The translations under genes and the position numbers were made by a program. A stretch of 64,000 nucleotides of DNA, from positions 1,550,001-1,614,000 of the forward strand of contig OZ253960.1 in assembly GCA_965267435.1 (NCBI GenBank), read 5' to 3'. How positions within the stretch are numbered: the first letter of the stretch is position 1; each line of letters starts with the position of its first letter. The notes under the pieces are model-generated. The model was given only the letters and a program-made list of their open reading frames with translations. It was not told the origin of the DNA and made no database searches. Origin of the DNA: JAWPMT01 sp965267435. GTDB taxonomy: Bacteria > Bacteroidota > Bacteroidia > Cytophagales > Cyclobacteriaceae. This document shows, in pieces, positions 9,801-18,057 of the stretch.

Positions 9801-10422
9801 GGAAACAGATGAGATCGTGGATGGCCCCATCATTGATGGGGATGTGGTCGATGTCAGCAATGTCAACGAGTTCTCCATCTTCGTCGAGCGATACCCGGCC
9901 GGCACCGCCCGAATGAACTTCAACATCCTTGAAGGCACCTACGCTGGCCACAATAAGACCGAGGGCGTAACACCCTACGCGATCTTTGGTGACACCCCCC
10001 GAGGTGACTACATCGGACAGCCCATCAGTGACGGAGACCAGTTTACCATCCGCATGCGTGCGCTCGATGGTGACGGCAATATCCTCGTTGAGGAGACTTT
10101 CAGTTTCAGCGCTAGCTCCAGCAGTGCACGGACCCAAACTGAGAGCGACCCGCTGTCTGATGCTCATCCGCTGCAAGCTCCGACTGTCTACCCCAACCCG
10201 CTGCTTGAGGATGGACTGCTGCACGTTGTGGTGGGCACTGCAGCGGAAGAAGTCGCAGTTCGGCTGACGGACATTCTGGGGCGAGAGTACCTGCGTGAAA
10301 CAATCAAGGTGGTCAATGATGGAGAGTTCCTTGTGGACTTACGACACCTATCGCCCAACATCTATTTCCTCAGGGTGTTTGATGGAAGTCAAACCAACAT
10401 TCACAAGGTGGTGAAGGACTAG
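6805..10422 (+). CDS. Secreted two-malectin, Ig-like, beta-propeller protein with T9SS sorting domain
   Basis: 1205 aa. A long N-terminal signal region is followed by two malectin-type carbohydrate-binding domains (about 57-215 and 227-390). They share motifs such as 'EPYFGVPG', 'GTGKRVFDV' and 'SEVNNAIISA'. An SbsA/Big_5-like Ig domain follows ('DPANGATNVPINGF', about 397-510). Next is a propeller resembling sugar/sorbosone dehydrogenases (about 515-990, 'LVIGPDGKLYGSTLAGTIKRW', 'FASGVRNAYDLVW'). The C terminus is a type A sorting domain ('VYPNPLLEDG'). It is probably surface-exposed and binds or oxidises glycans; catalysis is not shown. It has a bidirectional terminator shared with the convergent HYR gene. 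Confidence 0.88.
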   Translation: MKKSALWLFFKRESWISIVPRFGYFTPFIFTIAQLTHASPTLAHSGNWEDAMQQEATSFARIDAGGNGTYTDGDGNVWGLDNSFIFGDPANSSKPIDVLGTNEDGLFQTYRYARQSAEFGFDIPVNTDGEYAVILYMVEPYFGVPGYASGGTGKRVFDVSVEGTVVLDNYDLNAVVSPGTLVTHTVENITAADGIISIRLLSEVNNAIISAIEVVEIDEEPPAPVQLARLNAGGSGAYTDADSNKWEDDNPLVTGSSRTASKSFDVVGTEDDGLYLSYRFAQPDDNGVGLDFGYDIPVPASGSFTVRLHFLEPYFGVPGLGPGGTGKRVFDVALEGNTVLDDLDLNTIVTPGTIWVTTFEDIAVSDGNLSINFQSEVNNAIISAVEVLSQSTPSQPVFTGVDPANGATNVPINGFQITVGVVTPDGYELDETTLSGNVNLYKETTLGEEVLITSNVNDTGGGDAVILTPSEALEPSTKYIFRIEGVQANKIGDFQDRLTFASFASSFTTSADDDTNPVDLRGVSFLKVTGAQLGEGVDDRFSSLVIGPDGKLYGSTLAGTIKRWSINADGTLSNLQTLTPSLSGAPHPETGITPGQPRLIIGLCFGAEATANNLVAYITHSAAVLSDGPEWDGMITRLSGPNLDQVQDIVIHLPRSKKDHLTNSIITGPDGHLYFTQGSNTAGGAPDPAWGNRPERLLSAAALKLELDKLPSNLPLSAYTTDNISVINNAPSNSITMSDGTYNPYATNSPLTIFASGVRNAYDLVWHTNGFLYIPTNGTAGNNTSSPNAPASADYVPVRRIDGSIATDPTIPGLTGGETQKDWLFKASFQSYHGHPNPLRGEFVLNHGGITYDGIPGQTGPYVDVAKYPDDLGPDYGFVPPAYDYAKNKSPNGAIEYRSDAFGGKLKGMLMVVRFSGQDDVMVMRPGESSGEILEVYESVVGMQNFDDPLDLVEDPNTGNIYVAQYDRGDDINQKLVLLRVNETEGENPMAMDYYFVDAETDEIVDGPIIDGDVVDVSNVNEFSIFVERYPAGTARMNFNILEGTYAGHNKTEGVTPYAIFGDTPRGDYIGQPISDGDQFTIRMRALDGDGNILVEETFSFSASSSSARTQTESDPLSDAHPLQAPTVYPNPLLEDGLLHVVVGTAAEEVAVRLTDILGREYLRETIKVVNDGEFLVDLRHLSPNIYFLRVFDGSQTNIHKVVKD

Positions 10423-10432
10423 GTGACTTTAT

Positions 10433-10477
10433 CAAAAAAAAGCCCGAGACCTGCAAAGATCTCGGGCTTTCTGTTTT
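10433..10477. terminator. Bidirectional intrinsic terminator between convergent genes
   Basis: A perfect 9-bp stem (10441-10449 with 10460-10468) has an A-run on the left and a T-rich tail on the right, so it can end transcription from both the malectin gene and the HYR gene. Confidence 0.85.
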
Positions 10478-10497
10478 TCAAAGACCGAAACGGTCAC

Positions 10498-13400
10498 TTA
10501 CTCTCTTTTCCAGATCTTGCTACGAAGGATTCCTACGTCGCTTTCGAGCAGTAGCATGTACATGCCAGTCGGAATCTCCGATGTATCGATGACCAATGGA
10601 TGATCTTTCTTTGGCGCCACTTCCCTGAAAAGGAGGCGACTGCCATCCAAGCCGAAGACACTTACTTTTATCGCCTCTTGGCCGATAAAGGACGCTGGCA
10701 ACGTGACCTGCAGTGCCCGGTCAAACGGGTTAGGATAAACCACGTGTGAGGCATCCTCCATAGGTAATTCATTCGCTATCCTGGCACCCTCTTCACAGTC
10801 ACACTCCCCCAGTACGGCCCCACGTCGCAACCAGTAGCACAAGCTCTTGGGAGAGTTACAGTTGGCTTCACCATTTACCTGCCGGGTCTCGCAATTCTCG
10901 AGATCGCAGACATAGATCTTGTTTTTGTTGTTGCCCACTGTCGGCAAGTCAGGATCATCAAGGTCGATGGCCTCCACCGTTACCTCATCGGTAGCGGTAC
11001 AACCCAACGCATCCGTTACTGTCACCTGGTAGGTCGTCGTGACAGTAGGACAGGCTTGCGGATTGGCAATGGACGCGTCGCTTAGCCCAGTAGAGGGACT
11101 CCAGGAGTAGCTATAAGCTCCTTCGCCCCCACTCGCTATGGCTTGGAGGTCGACACACCGCTCTTCCTCAGGCGCATTGCCATTGCCATCGACTATCACA
11201 TACTGGTCTGGACCGGCGTCCACGGTGACAGCAGGTATCACCTCGATGAACTGTACGCAGGTGCTTGTGTTGCCATCGTCATCAGTGGCCTCCCATGTCC
11301 TGTTGATGCCATTGGCTACCTCTTCATCAGATGAAGTGATCGTCACATCCTCATCGCAGTTGTCGCTGGCGGTGGCCACTCCCGTCGAAGAGGGATCCGT
11401 GCTGTTACCACAGATTATCTGTACGTTGGCTGGGCAAATGATCGTTGGTGGATCTGTATCAGGCTGAATCGTGATGACCTGAATACACGAACTTTCATTG
11501 CCAGCGCAATCGGTCGCTATCCAAGTTCGCTCTATGGACGTCTCCCCAACAGCGTCACTATGGGTAACCGTGGGGTTCGGGTCGACACTGTCATTAGCTA
11601 CCGCCTCCCCTGTGGCTGCGGGATCAGTACTTCCATCGCACACAATCGTCACATCAGCAGGGCAAATAATGGTAGGAGCATCAAGATCTTTGGTCAAAAT
11701 CTGCTCACAACTGCTTGAATTACCATGACAGTCAGCCACCGACCACGTCCTTCTTATAAAATCATCGAACTCCTCATCCACAAACGATGGAGTTACATTA
11801 TCATCGGTGTTGTCGAAGGCCACAGCTGACCCCGTCACCTCGGGATCACTGCCATCACAACCAATGGTCACATTGGGTGGGCACAAAATGGTAGGTGGCT
11901 GCAGGTCCCTCGTCAATATCTGCTCACAAGTACTTGTGTTTCCAAAGCAGTCCGCAGCCGACCATATCCTCCGGATAAAACCTTCATTCTCCTGATCTAC
12001 GTACGTGGGCTCCACATTGCCTTCCGTATTATCAAATGCTACTGCGGAACCCGTCACAACAGGGTTGGAACCATCACAGCCTATGGTCACATCAGGTGGG
12101 CACACAATGGTAGGTGGCACCAAATCCAACGTAAGGGTTTGGTTGCATTCACTGACATTGTCAGCACAATCTACGGCCCTCCAGGTCCTCGTAGTCGTAG
12201 CTCCCACTGTCACATCTGAATAGCTCACATCCACATTCGGATCAATGTCATCAGAGGCAGTGGCCGTGCCCGTCACTGACGGATCGGTACCATCGCATCC
12301 TACCGTCACATCCGGAGGACATGTGATCAATGGTGCATCGGTGTCTTTGAAAAGTATCTGATCGCAGGTGCTTTCGTTGCCAGCGCAGTCTGTGGCTGTC
12401 CAAGTGCGGGTAATTGCATTGATATCTTCAAAGTCCGAGAAGGTGACGACTACATTTGGATCGAGATCGTCGGTAGCCGTGGCCTCACCCGTAAACGAAG
12501 TATCATCACCGTTGCAATCAAGCGTCACATTGGGTGGGCAGGTGATTACTGGTGCCTGCGTATCAAACTGTATCTCCTGGACGCAGTCTGTCGTGTTGCC
12601 AAAGCAGTCTGTGGCAATCCAGGTACGTAAAATTCTCGTTCCCAGATCATTATCAAAAAAGATCACAATGGGTGCGGGATCTACATTATCCGACGCCGTT
12701 GCCTCACCAGTGTTTACGGGAGAGGTATCCTCGTCACAGCCGAGGGTCACATCAGCGGGACAGGTGATCAGGGGCTGCTCCTTGTCCTTATTAAGCATTT
12801 GCGTGCACTGGCTGAAGTTGCCGAAGTCATCCGTGGCTGTCCATGTGCGGATGATGGCATTATCCGTGTCGTTATCAGAAAAATCTATCGTCACGTCGTC
12901 GTCATAGTCGTCTGTCGCCGTGGCGCTTCCGTTGGTCTCAGGGGAGATATCAAGGTCACAGTCCAGGTCAACATCTACCGGGCAGGAGATCGTCGGTGGC
13001 GTATTGTCGACGATGACGGTCACGTCAAATGCGCAAGACGCGGTATTCCCCACTGCATCTGTGGCTGTTGCTGTCACGGTCGTTGTCCCCTCGGCAAACA
13101 AAGACCCGGGCTCGTGACTATAGGAGACTGTCACTTCGTCCTCGGCATCCGACGCGAGGGCTTCAAAGTCTATAGCTGCGGGCGCTAGACCCACTACACT
13201 AGTGATGTTCGCAGGACACGTGATCGACGGGGCCGTGTTTTGCTCTACGATCCATACATCGCCACCGTTTGCGCCATCCGCGACAAAAATGGTGTTATTG
13301 ACCACGGTAATACCCCACGGAAAAAACAGTGCGCCAAACTCGAGACCAGACATCTGGATAATCTCGTTCCCACCGTTCGCCTCTCGTTTCACGACCTGGT

Positions 13401-14151
13401 ACGCGTCTACGCCATTGTAACGACTGGTATATATGTTTTCCTGTCCATCCACGAAAATGGCCGTGTTGAAGGCTCCAGTCTCCATGGGCTCCGGCGTAGT
13501 ATATGGAGGTGGAAGTCGAAATAATCCACCATCACCCGACCCAAACATGCCGGTAAAGTAGATATCCCCATCTGTAGCCACATCCAGTCCCCAAGGATAT
13601 GAGTTGTCGAACGCCAGATCCAGGCCATTGTAAACTACAGTTCCACTTCCCGATAAATCCATAGCGTCATACTTGACAATTTGGTATTTATCGACCCCAT
13701 CGAATTCCATACTGTAGAGATTGTCATCATCATCTACCGCCAGCGCCGTAAAGAATCTACCTTGTTGGATGGTCGTCGCCGTCGCATAAGTAGGAGCTGT
13801 GAGCTGCACAATTTCACCGTCATTTGCAGGAAAGGCCCTGGCCACAAAGACATCGCCGTTGCTGGCCACTGCCAGGCCCCAGGGGTAGTCGGAGGGTGTG
13901 CCAACCTGGTAGCCGAGGTCATCATAGATCACGGTACCTGCACCTGTACCATTGACGAATTTGACGACTTCGTAATTCTCGTTCGTCGCATTGTAACGCG
14001 ACACATATACATTGCCTTGTGCGTCGCTAGCCGCTGAAACATAGTAATCGCCATTGGCCAATGACACTTGAGAAAAGGCCGCCATTCCACCCACGCCCAT
14101 CCAGCAGATGAGGGGTAGCGCATATTGCATGATGAGGTGTTGTAGTTTCAT
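10498..14151 (-). CDS. Giant HYR-repeat adhesin-like protein with propeller, PKD-like and T9SS domains
   Basis: 1217 aa from ATG 14151; an upstream in-frame start would overlap the preceding gene's end. A signal peptide ends near 'GGMAAFSQ'. Residues 30-305 form NHL/propeller-like repeats ('YPWGLAVASNGDVFVA', 'YPWGLDVATDGDIYF'). One classical HYR domain (about 306-384) is followed by eight tandem ~74-aa repeats with four conserved Cys each ('CPPDVTIGCDG', 'DC.GN.S.C.Q'). A PKD-like domain ('CVDLQAIASGGEGAYSYSW'), a Cys-rich stretch and a type A sorting domain ('VYPNPFDRAL') follow. It is probably a long stalk-like surface adhesin. It is the last gene of a tight cluster, 11 bp after the periplasmic-binding-like gene. 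Confidence 0.9.
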   Translation of the reverse strand: MKLQHLIMQYALPLICWMGVGGMAAFSQVSLANGDYYVSAASDAQGNVYVSRYNATNENYEVVKFVNGTGAGTVIYDDLGYQVGTPSDYPWGLAVASNGDVFVARAFPANDGEIVQLTAPTYATATTIQQGRFFTALAVDDDDNLYSMEFDGVDKYQIVKYDAMDLSGSGTVVYNGLDLAFDNSYPWGLDVATDGDIYFTGMFGSGDGGLFRLPPPYTTPEPMETGAFNTAIFVDGQENIYTSRYNGVDAYQVVKREANGGNEIIQMSGLEFGALFFPWGITVVNNTIFVADGANGGDVWIVEQNTAPSITCPANITSVVGLAPAAIDFEALASDAEDEVTVSYSHEPGSLFAEGTTTVTATATDAVGNTASCAFDVTVIVDNTPPTISCPVDVDLDCDLDISPETNGSATATDDYDDDVTIDFSDNDTDNAIIRTWTATDDFGNFSQCTQMLNKDKEQPLITCPADVTLGCDEDTSPVNTGEATASDNVDPAPIVIFFDNDLGTRILRTWIATDCFGNTTDCVQEIQFDTQAPVITCPPNVTLDCNGDDTSFTGEATATDDLDPNVVVTFSDFEDINAITRTWTATDCAGNESTCDQILFKDTDAPLITCPPDVTVGCDGTDPSVTGTATASDDIDPNVDVSYSDVTVGATTTRTWRAVDCADNVSECNQTLTLDLVPPTIVCPPDVTIGCDGSNPVVTGSAVAFDNTEGNVEPTYVDQENEGFIRRIWSAADCFGNTSTCEQILTRDLQPPTILCPPNVTIGCDGSDPEVTGSAVAFDNTDDNVTPSFVDEEFDDFIRRTWSVADCHGNSSSCEQILTKDLDAPTIICPADVTIVCDGSTDPAATGEAVANDSVDPNPTVTHSDAVGETSIERTWIATDCAGNESSCIQVITIQPDTDPPTIICPANVQIICGNSTDPSSTGVATASDNCDEDVTITSSDEEVANGINRTWEATDDDGNTSTCVQFIEVIPAVTVDAGPDQYVIVDGNGNAPEEERCVDLQAIASGGEGAYSYSWSPSTGLSDASIANPQACPTVTTTYQVTVTDALGCTATDEVTVEAIDLDDPDLPTVGNNKNKIYVCDLENCETRQVNGEANCNSPKSLCYWLRRGAVLGECDCEEGARIANELPMEDASHVVYPNPFDRALQVTLPASFIGQEAIKVSVFGLDGSRLLFREVAPKKDHPLVIDTSEIPTGMYMLLLESDVGILRSKIWKRE
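11221..12999 (-). repeat. Eight tandem ~74-codon HYR-like repeats inside the adhesin gene
   Basis: Approximate bounds, about residues 385-977 of the adhesin. Each unit starts 'P.I.CP..V...C' and ends with a conserved 'RTW.A.D..GN.S.C.Q' block. Copies 5 and 6 are the most alike, which suggests recent duplication; the outer copies have diverged. Confidence 0.85.
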
Positions 14152-14162
14152 AGGTTTGGAGG

Positions 14163-15329
14163 TTAGACGCACAGATAAGGGTTTTGCCACCCACTGACGG
14201 CCCACTTCTGAATCTCTTCAAATGAGGGATCAAATGGCGACAGGCCTTTGCCCTGTGCAACAATGCTTTTGTGGTTTTTCTTTGGAGAGGTTTGGATCTT
14301 GACAATGTCAATAGTGGGTATCTGCAACCCCGACTGCATGGAGAAGCTGACTTCGCCACGAGGACCGCGCACTTTTTCACTTTGCATGAGTTGGAAGACG
14401 GTACCCCAATCACCCTTGCGGATGTAGGGCAGCAAATGCTTGAAGGCCAGCCCCGCTTCATAGCCCAACAAGCCGTAGATATTCGGTGGCTGTCCTGTCT
14501 CCGCTCGGAACAGCCTGACAAACGATTGGTTGGCCGTGCTTTCGTCGGAAGCATTCCACAGTGCCGAGGAATAGCATGACAACCCCAGATTGCCCAGGTC
14601 ATCCAGCATATCATCGAACACCATGTTTTCGCAAAGAATGAGCGGTATCTCTCCGTTCAGTCCCTGCGCCTTCCATTGTTGAAGGAAATCAAGGGCCACA
14701 CTACCACTAAGGATTGCGTGGACATAGGAAGGTCGTTCTTGCTTGATGGAGCTAAAAAAGCCACTGAAGTCTACATTATGGACGTCTTGCTCATGATTCG
14801 GAATGTAGATATCAATCTCACTAGCCCCTGCACCAATAGCTCCCTGCCGGTAGACGTTGGACAAGTGATAGCCCGCTTCATAGACTGTAGAGGCCATTAC
14901 TCCCTTACCGCCAAATTCCTTTTGGGCCCAATAACCCAGAGCGTATTCACCCTGCCACAGCTGATAGGAAGCGACAAACACACGGTCATTTTGAAATTCC
15001 GGCTGGGGCAGATATTCTCCGAGATCAAAAAACAGTCCCATGCCCTCTCGTTTATTAAAAAGAGGCAACAACCCGGGCAGGGCCTGGTAGCTGATCAGGC
15101 CCGAGAGTATGGGCACATGGTTGAAAAATAGCAATTTCTTCGCCGCCTCCAGCGTCGTGGCCGCCCCACCCATGTGGGTATACTCAGGCAGGAATTCCAC
15201 CGTTCCGGAGGTTGCCAACTCCTTCCCTGCCCCGAAATAGAAGCCAGCCATCAGGTGCTGGGCATAATGGGGGTAAATGCCAGAGTACGGCGACAGAAAA
15301 CCTATCTTAATGTTTGTTCCAGGTCCCAT
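14163..15329 (-). CDS. Type I periplasmic-binding-like (Leu/Ile/Val receptor family) protein without signal peptide
   Basis: 388 aa. The N terminus 'NIKIGFLSPYSGIYPHYAQHLMAGFYFG' and the later 'GLLGYEAGLAFKHLLPYI' match the branched-chain amino-acid receptor type of periplasmic-binding fold (Peripla_BP_6 class). No signal peptide or lipobox is seen: the binding-domain strand begins within the first ten residues. No ABC permease or ATPase gene lies nearby, so transport is unlikely as the local role. It sits 50 bp after the tail-collar gene and 11 bp before the HYR adhesin, suggesting co-expression. A cytoplasmic ligand-binding or structural role is possible. Confidence 0.78.
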   Translation of the reverse strand: MGPGTNIKIGFLSPYSGIYPHYAQHLMAGFYFGAGKELATSGTVEFLPEYTHMGGAATTLEAAKKLLFFNHVPILSGLISYQALPGLLPLFNKREGMGLFFDLGEYLPQPEFQNDRVFVASYQLWQGEYALGYWAQKEFGGKGVMASTVYEAGYHLSNVYRQGAIGAGASEIDIYIPNHEQDVHNVDFSGFFSSIKQERPSYVHAILSGSVALDFLQQWKAQGLNGEIPLILCENMVFDDMLDDLGNLGLSCYSSALWNASDESTANQSFVRLFRAETGQPPNIYGLLGYEAGLAFKHLLPYIRKGDWGTVFQLMQSEKVRGPRGEVSFSMQSGLQIPTIDIVKIQTSPKKNHKSIVAQGKGLSPFDPSFEEIQKWAVSGWQNPYLCV

Positions 15330-15379
15330 GGAGGCGGAAAAAATGACCGCTTAGTCATGAAAAAATTGCCGGTCTGCTA

Positions 15380-15940
15380 CTAGCTTCTTGACGGGAAGAC
15401 CCCCTGCAGCGCAATGAGATAATTCAAAGCGAGATAAGGCATCCTGTTCTCGTGCGGCTGGCTGCCACCAGTATTGGCAATTGGATTGGTACTACCTGCT
15501 GCCAGGGAAGTATCGGCCGCTGAGCCATACGCCAGAACTGGTTGCGAGTTAGGACCTCCACTGACCCCAGGAATCTTCGCCGGTACTAATCCGCCGCCCG
15601 GTGTACTACTCGTTGCATCCTGGGTTGAGGCCGCTTGACCTGCAAAAACGTGCGTATGGGAAGGTATCTGTGTTGTATTGAGCGTGACGTTTTCGGCACC
15701 CCCCTTTTGACCGAGGGAATAGGACGATAGCCCAGGACCTTGGTCAAATCCAATGGCTGCTCTGCCCCGCAGATCTGGCAACCCAAAGGTTGTACGCCCG
15801 TTACCTCCATAGATCGTACCCACAAGACTAAAGAGGGCAGTATTCTGACTGATGGCAAGTAATTGCCCTCGGCAAAAAGCCCAACTTCGAATAGCGAAGT
15901 TGCCAGCGAAAAGCATGATTTGTGCTATAAAGGGTTCCAT
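15380..15940 (-). CDS. Phage tail-collar domain protein (microcystin-dependent protein family)
   Basis: 186 aa. The N terminus 'MEPFIAQIMLFAGNFAIRSWAFCRGQLLAISQNTALF' and 'LVGTIYGGNGRTTFGLPDLRGR' are hallmarks of the tail-collar/MdpB family, widespread in free-living bacteria outside prophages. A variable Gly/Ser/Ala-rich middle leads to the conserved end 'PYLALNYLIALQGVFPSR'. The protein has no signal peptide. There are no other phage genes here; instead it lies between an oxidoreductase gene (47 bp upstream) and a periplasmic-binding-like gene (50 bp downstream). Such genes often occur as several tandem copies, but only one is present here. Function unknown; a fibre or trimeric tip is inferred from the fold. 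Confidence 0.9.
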   Translation of the reverse strand: MEPFIAQIMLFAGNFAIRSWAFCRGQLLAISQNTALFSLVGTIYGGNGRTTFGLPDLRGRAAIGFDQGPGLSSYSLGQKGGAENVTLNTTQIPSHTHVFAGQAASTQDATSSTPGGGLVPAKIPGVSGGPNSQPVLAYGSAADTSLAAGSTNPIANTGGSQPHENRMPYLALNYLIALQGVFPSRS

Positions 15941-15987
15941 TTTGTTTAAGTAAAGGTTTGAGTCTTATTTGTTAGTTTCTTCGTAGT

Positions 15988-17217
15988 TCAGATCACTGAG
16001 TGCATGATTGGGACACTTGGAAAATGGGGGAATCTCAGCTCTACTCCTCGCAATGCACGAGACTGCCTCGCCAGAATTGGAACCACGCCAGACATGGCAG
16101 CCACTTCCACTGGGACGGGGACCTGCCGATTGCTCAACAGGGCGTCGACAAATCCACGTATCATTCGTACATCTGGATCGCCAGTTTGGGCCCATCTCCT
16201 TTGGCTGTAGTCATGGAGATAAGGTTGTGCTTGTGACCATGTGTAATCTTCCGTGCCGTCATCCAGCAAGATGGAATCGGAGACATCAACATACGCCCCC
16301 TTTGTGGCCTGCAAGTGGTAACCAATGGAAATGCCAGCAGGAGATTCGGTGGCATGCTGGATCTTCACCTTCGCATTGCCGTAATCGACTGTACTCACCA
16401 GCATAGGCATTTTGCGGAATGCCACCTGGTGATTGCCTTTTTTACCCATAACTGGGTATGCATACTCCTCATCACTCACCCTGGTTGTAGTGACTGAGAG
16501 TGGTTGTTTGCCACCCACGAGGCGCGAAGCCATTGCCAATCCATACCCCTCGAGTTTCTTCAACTTATTGGCATGTGGAGGACTCCACGACCCTTCTCTT
16601 TGATAGAGATGATAGCTTCCCACTTTCAGCTCTTCTACCTCTCCCAACACACCTTCCTGTATCATTCGGCGGACCGCCAACAGGTCACTCCGAAAAAACG
16701 CAGGATCCAGGCTCATGTACTGCTTGCTGGTCTGCTTTGACACACGCAAGATGTCTTGATGCTCGGCAATGGAAGTGCCCATCACGAGCTCACAGGCAAC
16801 ATGCTTTCCTGCCAGAAGCGCGTCCTTGGCGATTTGATAATGTTTTTTGGCCGGCGTACTAATCACCACCGCATCAATATCGTCACGCAGCAAGAGGTCC
16901 AAATGTGCCTGATCTCCTTTGAAGAACAGCTCCGGCTTTCGACGATTGCTGCCAGTCACGAGCCGCATAGCATTTCGTAACTTCGACGGATCCTGCTCGC
17001 ACAACGCAGCAATCTCGACCTGCCGATGCCCCAAAAGGTTGCGTAAGTGGATAGTGCCCCGTTCACCCAGACCGATAAACCCCAGCCGGAGTTTGGTGCC
17101 ACTAAAAAATGATGAATGGTGGAAGGAGTCAGCAACAGCTAACGGAATGGTAGGCAGTGCTGTCAAGGCCAAGCCTGCAGTGGAGGCTTTCCTGAGAAAG
17201 GACCGACGATTTTTCAC
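15988..17217 (-). CDS. Tat-exported Gfo/Idh/MocA family oxidoreductase, GH109-like
   Basis: 409 aa. The N terminus 'MKNRRSFLRKASTAGLALTALP' is a twin-arginine signal (RRSFLRK). The Rossmann fold opens with 'KLRLGFIGLGERGTIHLRNLL' and has 'DAVVISTPAKKHYQIAKDALLAGKHVACE', the Gfo/Idh/MocA NAD(P)-binding pattern. Tat export with retained cofactor resembles the GH109 alpha-N-acetylgalactosaminidase group, which uses NAD for glycoside cleavage; that assignment is tentative because the GH109 core is divergent. It is first in a same-strand run with the tail-collar, binding-protein and adhesin genes. A role in periplasmic glycan processing is plausible. Confidence 0.83.
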   Translation of the reverse strand: MKNRRSFLRKASTAGLALTALPTIPLAVADSFHHSSFFSGTKLRLGFIGLGERGTIHLRNLLGHRQVEIAALCEQDPSKLRNAMRLVTGSNRRKPELFFKGDQAHLDLLLRDDIDAVVISTPAKKHYQIAKDALLAGKHVACELVMGTSIAEHQDILRVSKQTSKQYMSLDPAFFRSDLLAVRRMIQEGVLGEVEELKVGSYHLYQREGSWSPPHANKLKKLEGYGLAMASRLVGGKQPLSVTTTRVSDEEYAYPVMGKKGNHQVAFRKMPMLVSTVDYGNAKVKIQHATESPAGISIGYHLQATKGAYVDVSDSILLDDGTEDYTWSQAQPYLHDYSQRRWAQTGDPDVRMIRGFVDALLSNRQVPVPVEVAAMSGVVPILARQSRALRGVELRFPHFPSVPIMHSVI

Positions 17218-17748
17218 GATAAGTAGTTAATTCCTAACTGAAGGTAATGAAATTATTTCTAATAATTGTACAATTCACTTTCAGCTCATCTACCATCTGG
17301 CTCCTAACACAAGACAACTCTACAGACAGGTTACCACTTCAAAATCTATCCTACTTAACGTACGGGCACTTTTAGGCTCCGTTATGAATCAGAAAAGGCC
17401 CCACCGTCAAATGCGAAAAAGGATGAAAAAAAAACAATGTAACGGGTCAGCGGAAGAAGTATCGGTCCGCCTTGCGGATGTTCAAGAGGTAGTTCTCGCC
17501 TACACAACTGTCGACTGGCTCCCATCGCCCAAGACTAAGGGGAATGTTTCAGGCGGCCCCCTGCCAGAGATCTGACGGTTTCCTAACCATTAACCAAGTG
17601 CACGGTCTCGTCCGGGGTCGGGCTCTCACCTATATTTCGGCCGCGATGGCCAACGCACTCCGGTGAGGACACCGGAGAGGCCATGCCGGATGCCGGCTCG
17701 ATCCATGCCGCGAGTCCCTGCTACCAAATACCGATCTACTGAACGGGT
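17218..17748. other. 531-bp intergenic region, GC-rich with a perfect hairpin
   Basis: No supported gene. The half next to the oxidoreductase is AT-rich and may hold its promoter. The other half (about 17600-17745) is GC-rich and contains a perfect 8-bp stem with a 4-nt loop (17658-17665 with 17670-17677, loop AGGA). It lacks a clear T-run. A 63-codon plus-strand frame at 17384-17575 has low-quality composition and no recognisable motif. Confidence 0.5.
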
Positions 17749-17931
17749 TTACGACAGGATCTGCTGATGCACTGGCTCGGGAAGTGTGACGGCTTCTTCT
17801 TTTTTGTGCAGTCTTTCCATAGACCAGGTAGCGACCTTGCTGGCCATCCAGCCTATGCCAATGACCACTGCTAGTACAACAAGGCCTGCTGCGAGTATTA
17901 CTGATGCGATTACCAACTTGATCTTTTCCAT
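17749..17931 (-). CDS. Small single-pass membrane protein
   Basis: 60 aa from ATG 17931. A longer frame starts at 18018, but it would run through the terminator hairpin of the gene upstream, so the ATG at 17931 is preferred. A single hydrophobic helix ('LVIASVILAAGLVVLAVVIGIGWMA', about 5-30) is followed by a charged tail with 'MERLHKKEEAV'. I do not recognise the family. It follows the sortilin-like gene's terminator, so it probably has its own promoter. Confidence 0.6.
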   Translation of the reverse strand: MEKIKLVIASVILAAGLVVLAVVIGIGWMASKVATWSMERLHKKEEAVTLPEPVHQQILS

Positions 17932-17965
17932 AGCGATTCCACGGGTTGTGTCCGTGCTCCACCCA

Positions 17966-17996
17966 ATAAAACGACCTCCCCGGAGCGGGGAGGTCA
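17966..17996 (-). terminator. Intrinsic terminator after the sortilin/BNR gene
   Basis: A perfect 9-bp GC-rich stem (17973-17981 with 17987-17995, loop of five) is followed on the minus strand by 'GTTTTATT'. It lies 60 bp beyond the stop of the large minus-strand gene. Confidence 0.8.
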
Positions 17997-18057
17997 TTCT
18001 CATGTAAAGCAATGTCATAAGATGTCAATTGACGGTTAGGTCAACCGACAGCGTACT

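Noticed and set aside
15380..15940. Prophage remnant
   Set aside because: Only a tail-collar protein is present, flanked by non-phage genes; this family is common outside phages.
17384..17575. 63-codon plus-strand ORF
   Set aside because: Start and composition are weak, with no motif, and part lies in the GC-rich hairpin region.
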